Notes: generated by a model not told the origin, from the sequence alone. Shown: positions 36,231-47,427, counted from the first letter of the stretch. The stretch is DNA of 64,000 nucleotides from Isoetes taiwanensis (GCA_021234155.1 JAJEKV010000131.1:928774-992773); one strand, 5' to 3'. Program-made: numbers and translations.

Positions 36231-37800
36231 CTAGTTGTTTATGATGGGAAAGAAATCTATGGTTACGGCTGGCTGCTCCACAATGTTCTCTTCTTCGTTC
36301 CCTATATCCACCTCCAAATATTCTTCTGGTATCCATTCTGCTTCCTCTTGCTTTGTCAAGTTTTTCCTATCTTTGTATAATATTTTCTCGTCAAACACTA
36401 CATCCCTGCTAACATGCACTTTGCGACTTGCTGGGTCATACAATCTATACCCGTTTGATTCTTCATTATACCCTACTAGAAAGGTGCAAATGCTCCGGTC
36501 ATCTAGCTTTCTTCTTTTTCCTCCTGCACCAAAGATATAACGCTTAAGCATCCAAAACCCTCGTGACGAGACGCATTGTTTGGCCCCGTCCAAACTTCTT
36601 CGTGAGGCGCCCTCAGATCGCCAGGAGTTGGCAACCTTTTTTTTGCACATAGCAAGTACCGCCACCGCTTCACCCCACAAGTAATTCGGCGCCCAAAGAT
36701 GCTTTAACATGCACCTAGCCGCATCCATAATGGTGTGATTTTTATGCTCGCTACACCATTTTGCCGAGGGAGTATAACCGCATTGTATTGTCTTTTAATT
36801 CCATGCATTTGGCAAAATTTTGTAAATTCTCCTCGACCAGACTCACCTCCAAGGTCGATCTCGACATTTTACATGAGATGATGTCTCTCTTTCTACTTCG
36901 CAATATAAAGCTTAAAAGCATCAAACACCGATCCTTGATCCTAGATAGTAGCACTTGGTGCGCCTACTTAAATCGTCAATAAATGTGGCAAAAAATAATA
37001 TTTTGCACCAAGGCTCAGACCGTGATTGGTCCACATACATCCTGAATGCACCAAGGCCAAGAACGACCGTGACATCTACCTTTATTTCTAAAAGGCTGAC
37101 CGCTTTGCTTCCCCAAAGATACAAGATCACACACACCATGCTCTTCACTATCAAAGTTCAATCCATCCAAAGAATCTATGTTTTTGGCTATCTTAATGCT
37201 ATTGTAATTTTACATGTGCCAAGCGCAGATGCCAAGTATGTATATCATCCAGAGCGTAAGCGTAAACTTTATTAATGACATCTAGGTTCAATTCAAACAG
37301 ATTTCCATTCTTTTGAGCATCAAATATCTTAACACCATCTTTAATAAAACTTGCAGCCATTCTTATGGAAAAATAGATCATACCCAGCCTACTTAGATTG
37401 GCAACCGAAATCAAATTAAACAACATACCCGGTGCATAGAGAGCATCCGAATAATCGAGGATGTTCTTTCCTCCACTTTTCAATTCCAAGTCTCCTCGCC
37501 CATGAATCTCTTTGAATCGCCTCCATTTCCCATCCGTACTATCCCATGTTTTGTGTCCGTTTTGAACACCTTTTAACAGTTTGGTAAGCAAACCACCTGA
37601 GACCTCAGCTCCGTAATCTATGGTAAAAACATTTGTCCTCACAACTCGTATGCGTTGCAAGCACCAACCACATGAGAGCTCTCAATGGAATTCCTCCAAA
37701 GAATTTACTTGAAGTTTCCTTTTCATAATCCACTTCTTCATAGCTTCAAAGATAGTCAAAGGCAACATACCTGACCATGTGAAGCGTGGCTCTGATACCA
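36231..37800 (-). mobile_element. Ty1/copia retrotransposon internal region, truncated
   Basis: Minus strand. The primer site tggtatcagagcc (37,788-37,800) abuts the LTR. Then: 37,199-37,660, the protease tail and GAG-pre-integrase region (SDALYAPGMLFNLISVANLS, WHLRLAH); 36,921-37,154, integrase core with FIDDLSR; 36,751-36,954, a degraded segment before the GIKRQ-like motif; 36,231-36,728, the integrase C-terminal part (NYLWGEAVAVLA, RRKLDDRSICTFLVGY, NGYRLYDPASRKVHVSRDVV). Gag is missing between the primer site and protease, and nothing of RT/RNase H follows, so this is an internally deleted, 3'-truncated element with frame shifts. Confidence 0.85.
37788..37800 (-). other. Primer binding site for initiator Met-tRNA (copia)
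   Basis: The minus-strand string TGGTATCAGAGCC is the canonical primer site complementary to the 3' end of plant initiator tRNA-Met. Here it is intact, in contrast to the damaged sites in the two chromoviruses. Confidence 0.85.
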
Positions 37801-37801
37801 C

Positions 37802-38222
37802 TGTAAGATTCTAGGATGCACCTCAGCAACATCAGTAGAACAATCCCTGCAATTACATACATCCTCAGCGTAAATACCCCGGGCGTGGATTCCAACAGCC
37901 GGCCCAATCCCATGGGACTCTACTTGTCGCACCTCGGCAGCTTCTCACGAATCAACTCCTCGCTAGGGCGCTGTTCATCCGCCTCCGCAGAACCGGTTCC
38001 AACAGCTCAATCCGACCGCTCTTCGACCGCCTCCACCGGGCCCCTCGTCAGCTCACAACTCACCTTGGATCTCCAAAAAGGGCCTGTCTTTTTTGTCGAT
38101 GACATCACTCTATTTTAAGTTGTGGTTCAGGCATGTGACCACATTGGTCACACGGATCTGCTTCCACGTGGATATATTATGTACAGGCTCTCATGTTCCT
38201 ACAAGAACATAGTAATCCTACA
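37802..38222 (-). repeat. Ty1/copia 5' LTR
   Basis: Read on the minus strand it begins TGTAGGATT and ends GAATCTTACA. The ends form an imperfect terminal inverted repeat, and the LTR is followed by G and the Met-tRNA primer site. Length is 421 bases. A TATA-like atatatt lies near 38,172. No second LTR was found to the left. Confidence 0.75.
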
Positions 38223-38708
38223 AATCAACTTACCAACCAAATGTTGCTACCTACACTTCTATCATGAATAGCGTTTCAAAAGCCAAAATGATGGATCAGG
38301 CTTATGCTCTTTGTAATGAGATGGATGCACGAGAATGCTCGCCTATATGTACAGTTCTATGGACAGTTCCTATTTACAGTTTTATGTTTGAAAATGTTTG
38401 AGTTACACTGATGGAGGACTTCATAGCGGAGATGCCAGTCGAAAATGCTGAAATAGAGGGCCTCTTATGGCTATAGCAATACCTTTAAGAGAAAGGAAAA
38501 CTCTGTGATAATCTGGCTTCTTATGCCATTGAGCTATAGATAACCATATCTGGCAATGGGATTTTAGCTTGCTTTCAGCATTTTTTTTAGATTAACTTGG
38601 CCCATCGACTCAGAAACACATGCGCTCTGTTCTAATTTTTTGAATCCCCTCGACGATTTGATGGTTTGAATTAAAGTGGGTGCCCCTCGAAAGCAAGCTA
38701 AGGATGAG
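38223..38708. other. Spacer before the nested chromoviruses
   Basis: No coding signal recognised between the copia LTR and the start of the next LTR. Confidence 0.4.
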
Positions 38709-40371
38709 TGGTCACAGGACGTTTCCAAAGACAAAGATACCCCCAGGACGATACCGTATCGCTGGGCCACGCAGCATTACCGCCACCCACCGACGGTACG
38801 CTTAGCGTGTAGCCAGGTGAGTAGCCCTAGGGGGCAACTTGCCAGAAATATGTGCAACTATTAATGTGCACATTTTCCAATGTACACATTAATGGGGCAC
38901 ACATTTACAAGTGGACACTTCATGCCAAGTGGGCCACAATATAGGTGTAAATTAATGTGCACATTTTCCAATGTACACATTAATGTGGGCACACATTTCC
39001 ATGTGTGCACATTTGGCCACCTAGCCCTTAAAGGCAAGTGGGCCCATTTCAATTATCCCACATGCCAAAAAGGGGATAATTGGAAACCCTAGCCAACCCC
39101 TTGTCTCATATAGGGTAGGAAACCCTAACTAGCCCAATTTTCGATTTTAGGGCTTTAGAACTCGCTTTGGCCGCCTCAACAAAATTAAAAACCGCATCCC
39201 CTTCTGCACGGGAGAATTACATCCTTAGTTTCCCTTGATTCGAGCGCCTTCGCCAGGATGGTCGAGCTCAGTCGAGGAGCCCCCTCAAGGATCGGGGTAT
39301 TTGGCCAATTAGATAGTCTAAACCCTATTTTAGTCATTGAATCAAGAGGGTTTAGCCTATTAGATTGCCCATAGCAGCCTCTAGATCTCTAGATAGGCGG
39401 ATCCTAACTAAAGAACCTAACTCTATGTTGTAGATTAGATCTAGTTCTTTAGTTCTCGTGGAAGTATATGGATGATGCATCTCTATGAACCCTTGTATTG
39501 GGAAGGGGGGGGTAGAGACCTAAAGCTTGGTAGTTGATGCTCCTAGAGTAGCCTCTCTAGCACACTGTGAGATTCGGCCAGGCGCAAGAGCCACACCGGG
39601 ATGTGGGTGAAGGGGCCGACTGGCTGGAGAAGGGGGGTTCCCGACTCATGAACGGTTCCTCCGGTGTGTAAGGGGCCCACCGGAACCATTGTGGCTAGGT
39701 CCAATGGCTTGCCACCAGGCGGGCAAGGCATGGGCTCGACACCCGTGGGGTGGTGTTCACCTTCCAAAGGGGTTCGAACACGGCAGCGGGCCCTCTAGCC
39801 ACCTTGAGTCAGCATGTAGATCTCGGAGGGAGTGATCCCTACCGCCCCATCGGAACCGGGAAGATGAGGCCGTGAGTAGCCCCTTGGCTATGCATCCCGG
39901 GCTGGGTCCGTCCCGACACTTTTCGCACCACTCGCAAAGTGTGCACAGGAGGGCGGATGGAGTGGACAACCCTAAGCCATGTTCATATGCCAGCCAAATC
40001 CATTGCCATGAATTGCCGGTCTGCAATGAACTCCGAGACCCCGTCAGTCATCCCTTGAGTCCGAGCCTTGGGTAGGATTTCCTATGTGCGAAGTGCTGAT
40101 CTTTGTCTGGCAGAGATATGTGGGAGGTCCATCCTTCGTGATGGTCATAGGATGTTGATGTATGTGCTACTGACATGTATGTTTACGCTTCCGCCTTCAG
40201 GTAGGCCCTGAGGGAGGCGGGGGTGCAATGACCTTCCACTCTTCCCACCGAACCCGATCACGGCTGGCAAATGTCATGTGGAGGGGCCCTGTATTAGCAT
40301 GGAGCTGGTATGGGGATGAACTCTGTTTGTATACAAAGGAGTGCACCGTGATAACAGTAGGGGACGCCACA
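38709..40371 (+). repeat. 5' LTR of outer chromovirus
   Basis: About 1.66 kb. The end (gggacgccaca, 40,361-40,371) is followed by the primer site. The start is placed at tggtcacaggacg by comparison with the other three LTRs; it is uncertain by about 10 bases. It contains doubled ttaatgtgcacatt/aatgtacacattaa inverted repeats (38,863-38,900 and 38,953-38,990) and a weak TATA (catatagggt, about 39,107). The same sequence recurs inverted at 43,576-45,136 and 55,182-56,730, and direct at 63,335-64,000. Confidence 0.8.
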
Positions 40372-40372
40372 T

Positions 40373-40383
40373 TGGTATCGAGC
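40373..40383 (+). other. Primer binding site, outer chromovirus (damaged)
   Basis: tggtatcgagc stands where the Met-tRNA site TGGTATCAGAGC is expected, two bases after the LTR end. It differs by a lost A and shift at CAG. The inner element has another variant at the same CAG. Confidence 0.7.
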
Positions 40384-40574
40384 TATGTTCTTGGAGACCA
40401 AGAGCAAAGAATCGCCATGTTCCCAAGAGCACTAACTTGATAGGATCCTCAAACCTCAAAAAAATGAGAAAATTTTTCTCATTTTGTAGTTTTTGCTAAG
40501 CTAGTAACAGTTTAAAATGAATAGAAACGAAAAAAAAAAGACTAAAATCGATGAGCCAACATCAAAAAGTAGGA

Positions 40575-40638
40575 CTATTACACGTCGGCGCCAGATGATT
40601 TCTACATTCTAGAAATGGGGTCGGCGAACGTGTGAGAC
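40575..40638. promoter_or_regulatory. Palindromic GTCTCAC..GTGAGAC module 1 (outer)
   Basis: About 64 bases. The outer arm is degraded on the left (attacacgt) and intact on the right (acgtgtgagac). The inner stem is atttcta..tagaaat. Same design as the modules at 40,761, 42,414 and 42,603. Confidence 0.6.
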
Positions 40639-40760
40639 ATTCAGCCTTTGACACCAAAAAAGTTGTAAATTACAGTAAAAATACCTTGATAATTTAATTT
40701 TAAGCTAAGAATTAGTAGATTTAGCATGATACATGTTAATTTAATAGTGGGCCCCACCAT

Positions 40761-40820
40761 GTCTCTACACGCCGAGGACGGGTTTCTAGATTCTAGGAAC
40801 GGCTGGGCGCAACGTGAGAC
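40761..40820. promoter_or_regulatory. Palindromic module 2 (outer)
   Basis: gtctctacacgc at the left pairs with gcgcaacgtgagac at the right; the inner stem is tttctaga..tctaggaa. It lies 76 bases upstream of the first TATA box. Confidence 0.6.
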
Positions 40821-40895
40821 CTTTGCTTAATTAGGTGTTTTAGGTGCTCTAGACAACCCAAAAAGGTAGTTTAAAAGTTGACCTAAAATTGGCCC

Positions 40896-40903
40896 TATAA
40901 ATA
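40896..40903 (+). promoter_or_regulatory. First internal TATA box (outer)
   Basis: TATAAATA, followed about 45 bases later by a GC-rich leader with gatcgcc.aggcgatct, and 104 bases later by the ATG of the extra ORF. Its position after a module pair and before an ORF is mirrored at 42,844 and in the inner element. Confidence 0.55.
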
Positions 40904-40999
40904 GCCGGGACCCTCCCATTTTTCTGTTCTTTACTGGGGCAGAACTTCGCGGATCGCCAAGGCGATCTCCGGCGCTTAGCTCCGGTCGACAAAACCGCA

Positions 41000-42250
41000 A
41001 TGACAGAGGCCCGCACAAAGCACACCGCAAGGAAGCCTAGCCCATTTGGATCTTCAAATAGCCGGGCAAGCCTCTTTCCGCGGATTCTTCCGTGAACGCT
41101 TTCTCCGGCGGCATTTAATCACCGTCGGCGAGGAAGCAAAGGTCGGACCGGGAGGCGACGCACGAGCTCTTGGAGGATGACCGGCCGTACGTCATGAACC
41201 GCATCCTCGGCAAAATTGCGGGAAGAGGAAAGAAGCGCGCCAGCTAGGAGCAACACCCAGGAGGACGCCAACCTTACAGAAGAGCTGAGGGAACAGCGGA
41301 CCCATCAACAGCACCAGAGCAACCCTGCTGCCGAGATCCACCTCGGGAGCGGAGCAAGGAAGAGAGGAGCAAGAAAATGGGAACCCACCCTTGGAGAAGA
41401 GGGCTGACCAGACGCTTCATCCACAAGTACGGCCAAGGAGCCAGAAGCAGAGGGACAAAGAATGGAAGACGAAACCACAAACAAAGGACCCAAGAAGAGA
41501 GGGCCAAAGCCGTAAAGGCGTGCAAGAGAAGTCGGGTAAAGGCTCGGTAAGTTTGAGTCAAGGTCCCGCCATCAACGGCAGCTTCTGAGGGGGAGTCCCC
41601 GCCCACCACCAACTCGGATGGAGACTACGTGTCGGGGCGCAGACAAGTAAGCTCTTCAAAGCCCCGGTCCGAGAGGAAGAGGTCCCGGAGCGTAGGACGC
41701 CCAAGAAGGTGAGACCGACAGCTATGAAGCCCCCACCAAGTTTCCGGATGGATAGAGTCAAAGCCCTGCGGCCGCAACGGGAAGCATATGTGATAGACCC
41801 CTAAAGGTTTATCAGAAGAGGATCAGGGAAACACGCTTATATGGCAAGGTGGGAGGCGACAACGATATTACTAGGAGCACGGGTGAGAACGATTGAAGGC
41901 GGACACTGGCCGAAGAGCCTTAACATCAAGCCCCTCCACTAAAAATCCAAGCCTCCCCGAGAGCACCGTGGAAGAAGCGAGCAAGAAGAAGAAGCTGGAA
42001 GAGGGGCACCAAGGAGATCCGCCACTTCCGTAAGAGTTACCGGACTCGATTCCCCTGCCGCTTCAGCTGCTTGGTCCATGGGTCATACAAGAATACAACA
42101 CGTATACATGCTGGACCGACGAGAGATGTCATTGTGTTTACAAGAGGCTACCAAGCACACATAGTAAAGCATTTTGAAGATTCAACGGCCCGCACGATTG
42201 CACGCCAAGAGGGTTACCCTCATGAGGCGTGATATGTATCTTGCCAGCAC
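41000..42250 (+). pseudogene. Extra ORF upstream of gag with histone-H3-tail-like start (outer)
   Basis: The ATG at 41,000 gives MTE-ARTKHTARK-PSPFGSS; ARTKHTARK equals the H3 tail residues 1-9 except Gln5 to His. The frame stops at about 41,096, and the following about 1.1 kb reads as basic, Lys/Arg/Glu/Pro-rich sequence in changing frames (e.g. 41,216-41,407; 41,391-41,588), ending with small in-frame pieces near 42,250. I recognise no enzyme domain, and no histone-fold sequence follows, so this is not a captured H3 gene. An ORF before gag is known in Ogre/Tat elements; for a chromovirus it is unusual. The inner element has the same ORF. Confidence 0.5.
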
Positions 42251-42413
42251 ATCAAGGAGAACGCCTTTGAACCTTGTAAATAATCGAAAAATTTTGTTAA
42301 TATAAAGAAAAATTTTGTGTAAATAAAGTCTCAAACCCCGCTTAAATAGGTCAAGATATCGATCCCTAGCTTTTGTTTTAAGTAAATTGGAGCTTTGAGC
42401 AAATTGAGACGAT

Positions 42414-42471
42414 GTCTCACACGTCAGCCAGACCGATTTCTACATTTTAGAAATCGGGCGCAACGTGAGAC
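42414..42471. promoter_or_regulatory. Palindromic module 3 (outer)
   Basis: gtctcacacgt at the left, acgtgagac at the right; the inner stem is cgatttcta..tagaaatcg. 58 bases. Confidence 0.65.
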
Positions 42472-42602
42472 CATGCCCAAAAATGCCCAAAACAGACTCC
42501 AAATCGACCAAGTAAGGGGTCAATTTCCCCTAACTCATGAGTTTAGTGGAATTACAGCCTTAGATCACCTAAATTGAGTAATCCTAGCCCATTAGGACCC
42601 AT

Positions 42603-42667
42603 GTCTCACACGTCCGCGCCAGAATGATTTCTACATTTTAGAAATCTGGGCCATGCAAACGTGAGAC
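42603..42667. promoter_or_regulatory. Palindromic module 4 (outer)
   Basis: gtctcacacgt at the left, acgtgagac at the right; inner strings ccaga and atttcta face tagaaatctgg. The best preserved of the outer set. Confidence 0.65.
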
Positions 42668-42843
42668 CCCACTCATTTCTTCACCAAATGATCTCCAAGT
42701 TGTACAATAAGTTCAAGATGAGTCTTAACATGCTCAAACTCTAGAAATAGTCTTCAAACTTGCAATTGCATCCCTTAATAGGTCAGAATTGCCTAATTTC
42801 AGTAAATTCTAGGCCACCCAAAAATTAGGGTTTCCCCCTTTTC

Positions 42844-42851
42844 TATAAATA
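42844..42851 (+). promoter_or_regulatory. Second internal TATA box (outer), before gag
   Basis: TATAAATA, with a leader resembling that of the first TATA (cgcttagggcgatctt versus gccaaggcgatctcc) and 115 bases of leader to the gag ATG at 42,966. Confidence 0.55.
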
Positions 42852-42965
42852 AGTCCCCCATTTCTCATTTGGCACCCTCGCAAATTTGCTCCCCATCGCT
42901 TAGGGCGATCTTTCAGCCCCCCGAGGCGCTTCGATCCGTTTGATACTCCCTTCCTTGCTAGATCA

Positions 42966-43575
42966 ATGGCCACCGCCGATTTGGGCGATGGTACAGCGCC
43001 GGTCCATGTCACGAGGGCGGATGTCAACGACATCTTCCAAGTCTTTGTGAAGGAAATCGACATCCAAGCTACGCTGAATGCAACCCCAGCATATAGGCAG
43101 GTGCTAGCAGAATTTCAGGCTAGGGTAGGACCCTCCCTTGTTCAAGTCCCCCCTTGCATAGGATACTGCTGCCCCGCCCATCTCTTCAGCGACCTTGCAT
43201 GCATGTCCCCAACATCGCCAAGTACTTGACTAACAAGGCAAAGGCTACGACTACATGGTCCCACGGCGATAGTACCCAAGTACTTCTCTTACACCGGGCC
43301 GCCCTAGCCATCTTCTTATCCCACCGGGCTAGCCAGAACCGATGGGGCAGCCTCTATCCCCTCGATGGAGTAGACTATAGCGATCTTGGGGAAGGAAGAA
43401 GCGGAATCTTTATTCGCGATATCAGCGAGGAGCGAGGAAGCAAGAGAGAATATGGTTTTAACACCAGTGAAAGCTGGTTAGATGGAAACCGACTCGACGG
43501 CTAAACTCGCTGCAGCGTGAGTCATCAACTTCGAAAGCGTGAGCAGTGGCATCGAAGCCGCTTCCCACTCTGCAT
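42966..43575 (+). pseudogene. Gag, 5' part (outer chromovirus), cut by insertion
   Basis: Begins MATADLGDGTAPVHV and runs about 90 codons before the frame is lost; the rest continues in other frames up to the insertion at 43,575. The inner element's gag start (52,546, minus strand) has the same leader spacing and a similar ATGGC-ACT-CGATTT start. I see no zinc-knuckle in this half. The remainder of this gene resumes at 56,731. Confidence 0.6.
43572..43575. repeat. Target site duplication, left (GCAT)
   Basis: gcat directly before the inner LTR; matched by gcat at 56,731-56,734 directly after the other inner LTR. One base further out the pair differs (t versus a), so a 5-bp duplication with one change is also possible. 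Confidence 0.65.
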
Positions 43576-45136
43576 TGTGACGCCCCTACTCGTAGTACTG
43601 GAGTGTCACGGTGCTCTACGTGCCGAAACGGGAGATTCTTCCCCACACACCAGCTCCATCGCGTCTGGGCCCTCCGCATCGCACGTAGCGAGTCACCGAT
43701 TAGGAAGAGTGAAGGTGTCATTCTACCTGTCTCCCTCAGGGGCCTACCCTAGTCATGGGCGTAAACATACATGTCGCATATTCAACAGGATCCTCTCCAT
43801 CCACCCAGAGGGTGGTATATCAACATCTCAGACAGACATAGGCTGGTCAAAGACATCACATGGGAATCCTACCCAAGGCTCGGACTCAAGGGGTGGACTA
43901 CTTTGGCAGGTCTCGAGTTCATTGCGCATGTAATTCATGGCAATGGATTTGGCATGGCATAAGAACATGGCATAGGGTTGTCCATTCCATCCGCCCCCAT
44001 TGCACACTTTGAGTAGAGTAGGTCGGTGCGTTGGGACCGACCGAGTTCACGGGATGCATAGCCAAGGGCTATCTTGTCTCATCCCTCCCCGCCCGGGATG
44101 GGGCAGGTAGGGATCACTCCCTCCCGAGATCTACATGCTGACTCCAGGTGACCTAGAGGGCCACCGCCTCAGATTTGAACCCACCGGAAAGTGTACACCA
44201 CTCACTTTGCAAAGAGCCCATGCCTTACCCGCAAGAGACTCGCTGGTAAGCCATTAGACCTAGTCACAATGATCCTGTGAGGGCCTTACACACCTGTGGG
44301 GACTGCTCAAGAGTCAACATGAACCTCCTTCTTAGCTCCCCCCCCCTTCACCCACAAACTGTGTGTGGTTTTGTACACAAAGTCGAATCTACAAGCATTG
44401 TGCTAGAGAGGCTACTCTAGGAGCATCAACTACAAGCTTTAGGGCCTCTACCCCCTTCCCAATACAAGGAGTTCACAGAGATACATCATCCAAATACATC
44501 ATCGTAAGAGCTAAAGAACTAGATCTAATCATAGAGTTAGGTTCTTTAGTTAGTGTCCTGAGATCTACTACATCTAGATAGTTTGGAGGGCAATTTAATA
44601 GTCTAAACCCACCGATTCTATGACTAGAAGCGGTTTAAGCTATTAAATTGACCAAATACCGATCCTTGAGTGGCTCCTCCCGACCGAGTTCAACCATCCC
44701 TGCCGAAATGAGCCAATTCGGGGAACCGATGGGCAGTCTAAGGCTGCCCTGGGAGGCGGTTTTGGCTCCGGGCAGCCAAAACCGAGCTCTAAAACCCTAA
44801 GGATCTAAAAAACTAGCAAGCTAGGGTTTTCCCTACCCTAAATAGACATGGGGTTTAGGCTAGGGTTTCCACCACCCAATTTGGCATGTGGGATAATTGG
44901 AAAGGCCCCACTTGCCTTTAATGGCTAGGTGGCAAAATGCCAACATGGAAAGGTGTGCCCTCATTAATGTGCACATGTGCACATTAATAATATATGAACA
45001 CTCCTAGCAAGTTGCCCCTAGGGCTACTTAATTGCTATCCGCCATGCATACACGCCGGTTTGAGGGCGTGGTAATGCTGCGATTTGGCAAAGTAAAGATA
45101 CGCCCCGGACCGTGATATCGCGGCCGGAACGCCACA
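43576..45136 (-). repeat. 3' LTR of inner chromovirus
   Basis: On the minus strand it starts TGTGGCGTTCCGG (45,136 downwards) and ends ggggcgtcaca at 43,576, giving terminal inverted repeats TGTG-CG/CG-CACA. The purine-rich caaggtggggagaa lies immediately before it (45,137-45,150), with a second caaggtggggaga about 50 bases further upstream. Confidence 0.85.
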
Positions 45137-45150
45137 TTCTCCCCACCTTG
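45137..45150 (-). other. Polypurine tract of inner chromovirus
   Basis: Minus-strand aaggtggggagaa directly before the LTR start; the usual plus-strand primer position. A near copy lies at about 45,172-45,184. Confidence 0.6.
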
Positions 45151-46159
45151 AAATGATGTCGCCCCGCAGAGATCGCGGGTCTCCCCACCTTGGGATCTTC
45201 CTAATCGCAACCGCAATCAACGTGGATGGCAATACAATATAATAGTTATACATTTACCAGATTACCCTAAGGTAATATTTTTAAAACATTATCACGCCAT
45301 CATACTATGGAATACTTAACAATTCACAACATCATTAAACAAGGTATTCACTATCTTAAGTTAGACAAAATTTCAACATTTCATATCTATAATTATTGTC
45401 CGAGGTATTTTCATTCCTTGCAACACATTCCAACAAACTTGTGTTGTAAGTCTTCGTGAGCTCGACCTCCTTTTGCCCTTCTGAGCCCCACCGCCTGCAG
45501 TGGGTCGACACTAACGTTAGTACCCTTTTTAATTATTTAATAAATTTTGGTTTATATGGTGACCAACCCACCTATCTACATGAATGCATGGCTAATCCTC
45601 CGGTAGGAAGAGGATGAATCTTCCATAATGGTCGTGGAGACAGCGGTACGCCCTATATGCCTATATGCATTTCATGCCTACACCTCTAGTTGCCCGGTGG
45701 AGGATATCCTTCTTTTGGGGGGGCTTGAAGGATGGATTCCTCCTATCAAAGCATATATGGGGCTAAAGGTGCTTTTCCCTATCAATGCATTCCTTAATGA
45801 CCTCCTTTCTTTCGAGGTCGCCTACTTCCGTGGATGGAAGTAGGCTTTTCTAATCTACCTTCTCCTCGCCTAAATGGAAACGCCGGGTCATGCCTACATT
45901 GACATTACACCGCCCTAGAGATCACCAAGTAGTGGTCTCATCATCGGTAGAATAGCCAAGATGCGACCCATACTGGGCATAGGTTGCATGGGAGATTAAT
46001 CTATACAAGAATTAACCTTACACAAATCGACATGCTCGAAAGCCATTTCTTGGAGATTTCGTCAGCCCCATTGTTCCATAAATCGTGGGTGCTTTACCAA
46101 ATCCTTCTTAAAGCACCACGCCAAGGCTCTTCCATCGCAAAGTGCTTCCATTTGACTAA

Positions 46160-46590
46160 GTATTGAGGAACTCGAGCCTCCTTGTCTTCTTGAAAGCTTT
46201 ATCAAGAATCATTTTCGAACTATTTCCATGCTCCTCCGATATTTCAACAACATTGGAGTGTCCAAGATCATTCTGATTTGGAGTATGCTTCTTCAACAAA
46301 CTCACGTGGAAGACCTTATGAATCTTTTTAGGTGGCCGGCAATTCCAACTTGTAGGATTGATTACCTACTCTCTTGATTATTCTCAAGGGTCCAGCCCAC
46401 CTTGGAGCAAGCTTCTTTGCAATTGCCAATCCTCGAGCCACTGCCTATTCACCTTTATCTTGAGCCATACATCATCTCCAACTTTGAACTCTCCATTGCT
46501 TGATGCTTGCCTGGCGATGCTTTTCGGAGGCTTCTTGTCGCTAGCAGATAACCTCGAACTTCTTCCGCCGTGATATCGCCAACATCTCAC
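46160..46590 (-). pseudogene. Integrase C-terminal part and chromodomain (inner)
   Basis: 46,384-46,590: EFKVGDDVWLKIKVNRQ, the usual start of the integrase C-terminal (GPY/F) region. 46,163-46,230 and beyond: a chromodomain-like stretch with ILDKAFKKTRRLEFL and KWKHFAMEE readable in adjacent frames. Chromodomains of chromoviruses guide integration to H3K9-methylated chromatin. Frames are broken. Confidence 0.65.
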
Positions 46591-46850
46591 CCAAACTTCT
46601 ACTTTGACACTGGGTTGTGCTAATTAATCCTGAGTTAGGCAATCGATAGCCATAATTGATCATAAATGGGCTACATTTGGGGATGATTCCCGCTTGGTGC
46701 TATTGTATGCAACCCACCAAGTGAATAAATTCTTCCACATACTTTTGCTTATTCCGATATAGTTTTAACATCTTCTAAGATCCCGTTGGTCCGCCTCCGT
46801 CCGCCATCCATCCGTCTGAGGATGATACGCGGCTCATGGATAGCTTGGTC

Positions 46851-47330
46851 TCAAATCGTCGCGAAGAGGTCTTGCCAAAAGGCACTCATGAACCGGATCC
46901 TGGTTTGAGATAATCTCCCCTTGGCATGCCATGAAGCCCCAAGATCTCTTTGGTGAAGAGCTTTGTCAGATCCATAGTCTGTACATTGGTCCGCAAGGCA
47001 CAAAATGTGCCATCTTGACAACAACTTGTCGACCACCACTACCATCAAGGCATCCTTGCCTCTCACTCTTCTTGGGAGTCCTGTGATGAAATCCATGTCG
47101 ATTACCTCCCACTTAGCGTTTGGCACCGCTTAGTGGCTCCTAATGCCCCCTGGAATTGAAGCTGCTCCCTTCGTCTGGCGGCATAGTCGACATTCCTTGA
47201 TGTAGCGAGCTATTTGCTTCTTCATTCCTCGCCAATAATAGTCGCAAGACTTTGAAATATGTTTTCATGAATCGCATGGCCAGCCTATTGGGCTGTTGTG
47301 TCATGGAGGATCAACTTCCTTATTACCGAT
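46851..47330 (-). pseudogene. Integrase core (inner)
   Basis: KWEVIDMDFITGLPRRVRGK (with the first catalytic Asp in MDFITGLP), KDALMVVVVDKL, then QCTDYGSDKA and the end WQDLFATI. It carries out strand transfer of the cDNA. The zinc-binding HHCC part lies at about 47,150-47,330 and is only partly legible. Confidence 0.75.
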
Positions 47331-47427
47331 GATTTGTGCACGCACAACTTGTTCTTATGGTATAACAGGTTGCTTTCCTTCTTATAATGCTTGAAGGCCT
47401 CCCGCTCTTTATCCGTTTCTAGCCTCC

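Noticed and set aside
36235..36540. Plus-strand 101-codon frame
   Set aside because: Shadow of the copia integrase frame on the minus strand.
37816..38118. Ser/Pro-rich 100-codon plus-strand frame
   Set aside because: Lies entirely inside the copia LTR on the opposite strand.
41000..41100. A genuine histone H3 gene
   Set aside because: Only the first nine residues match; neither the K27 region nor the histone fold follows, and the context is a retroelement.
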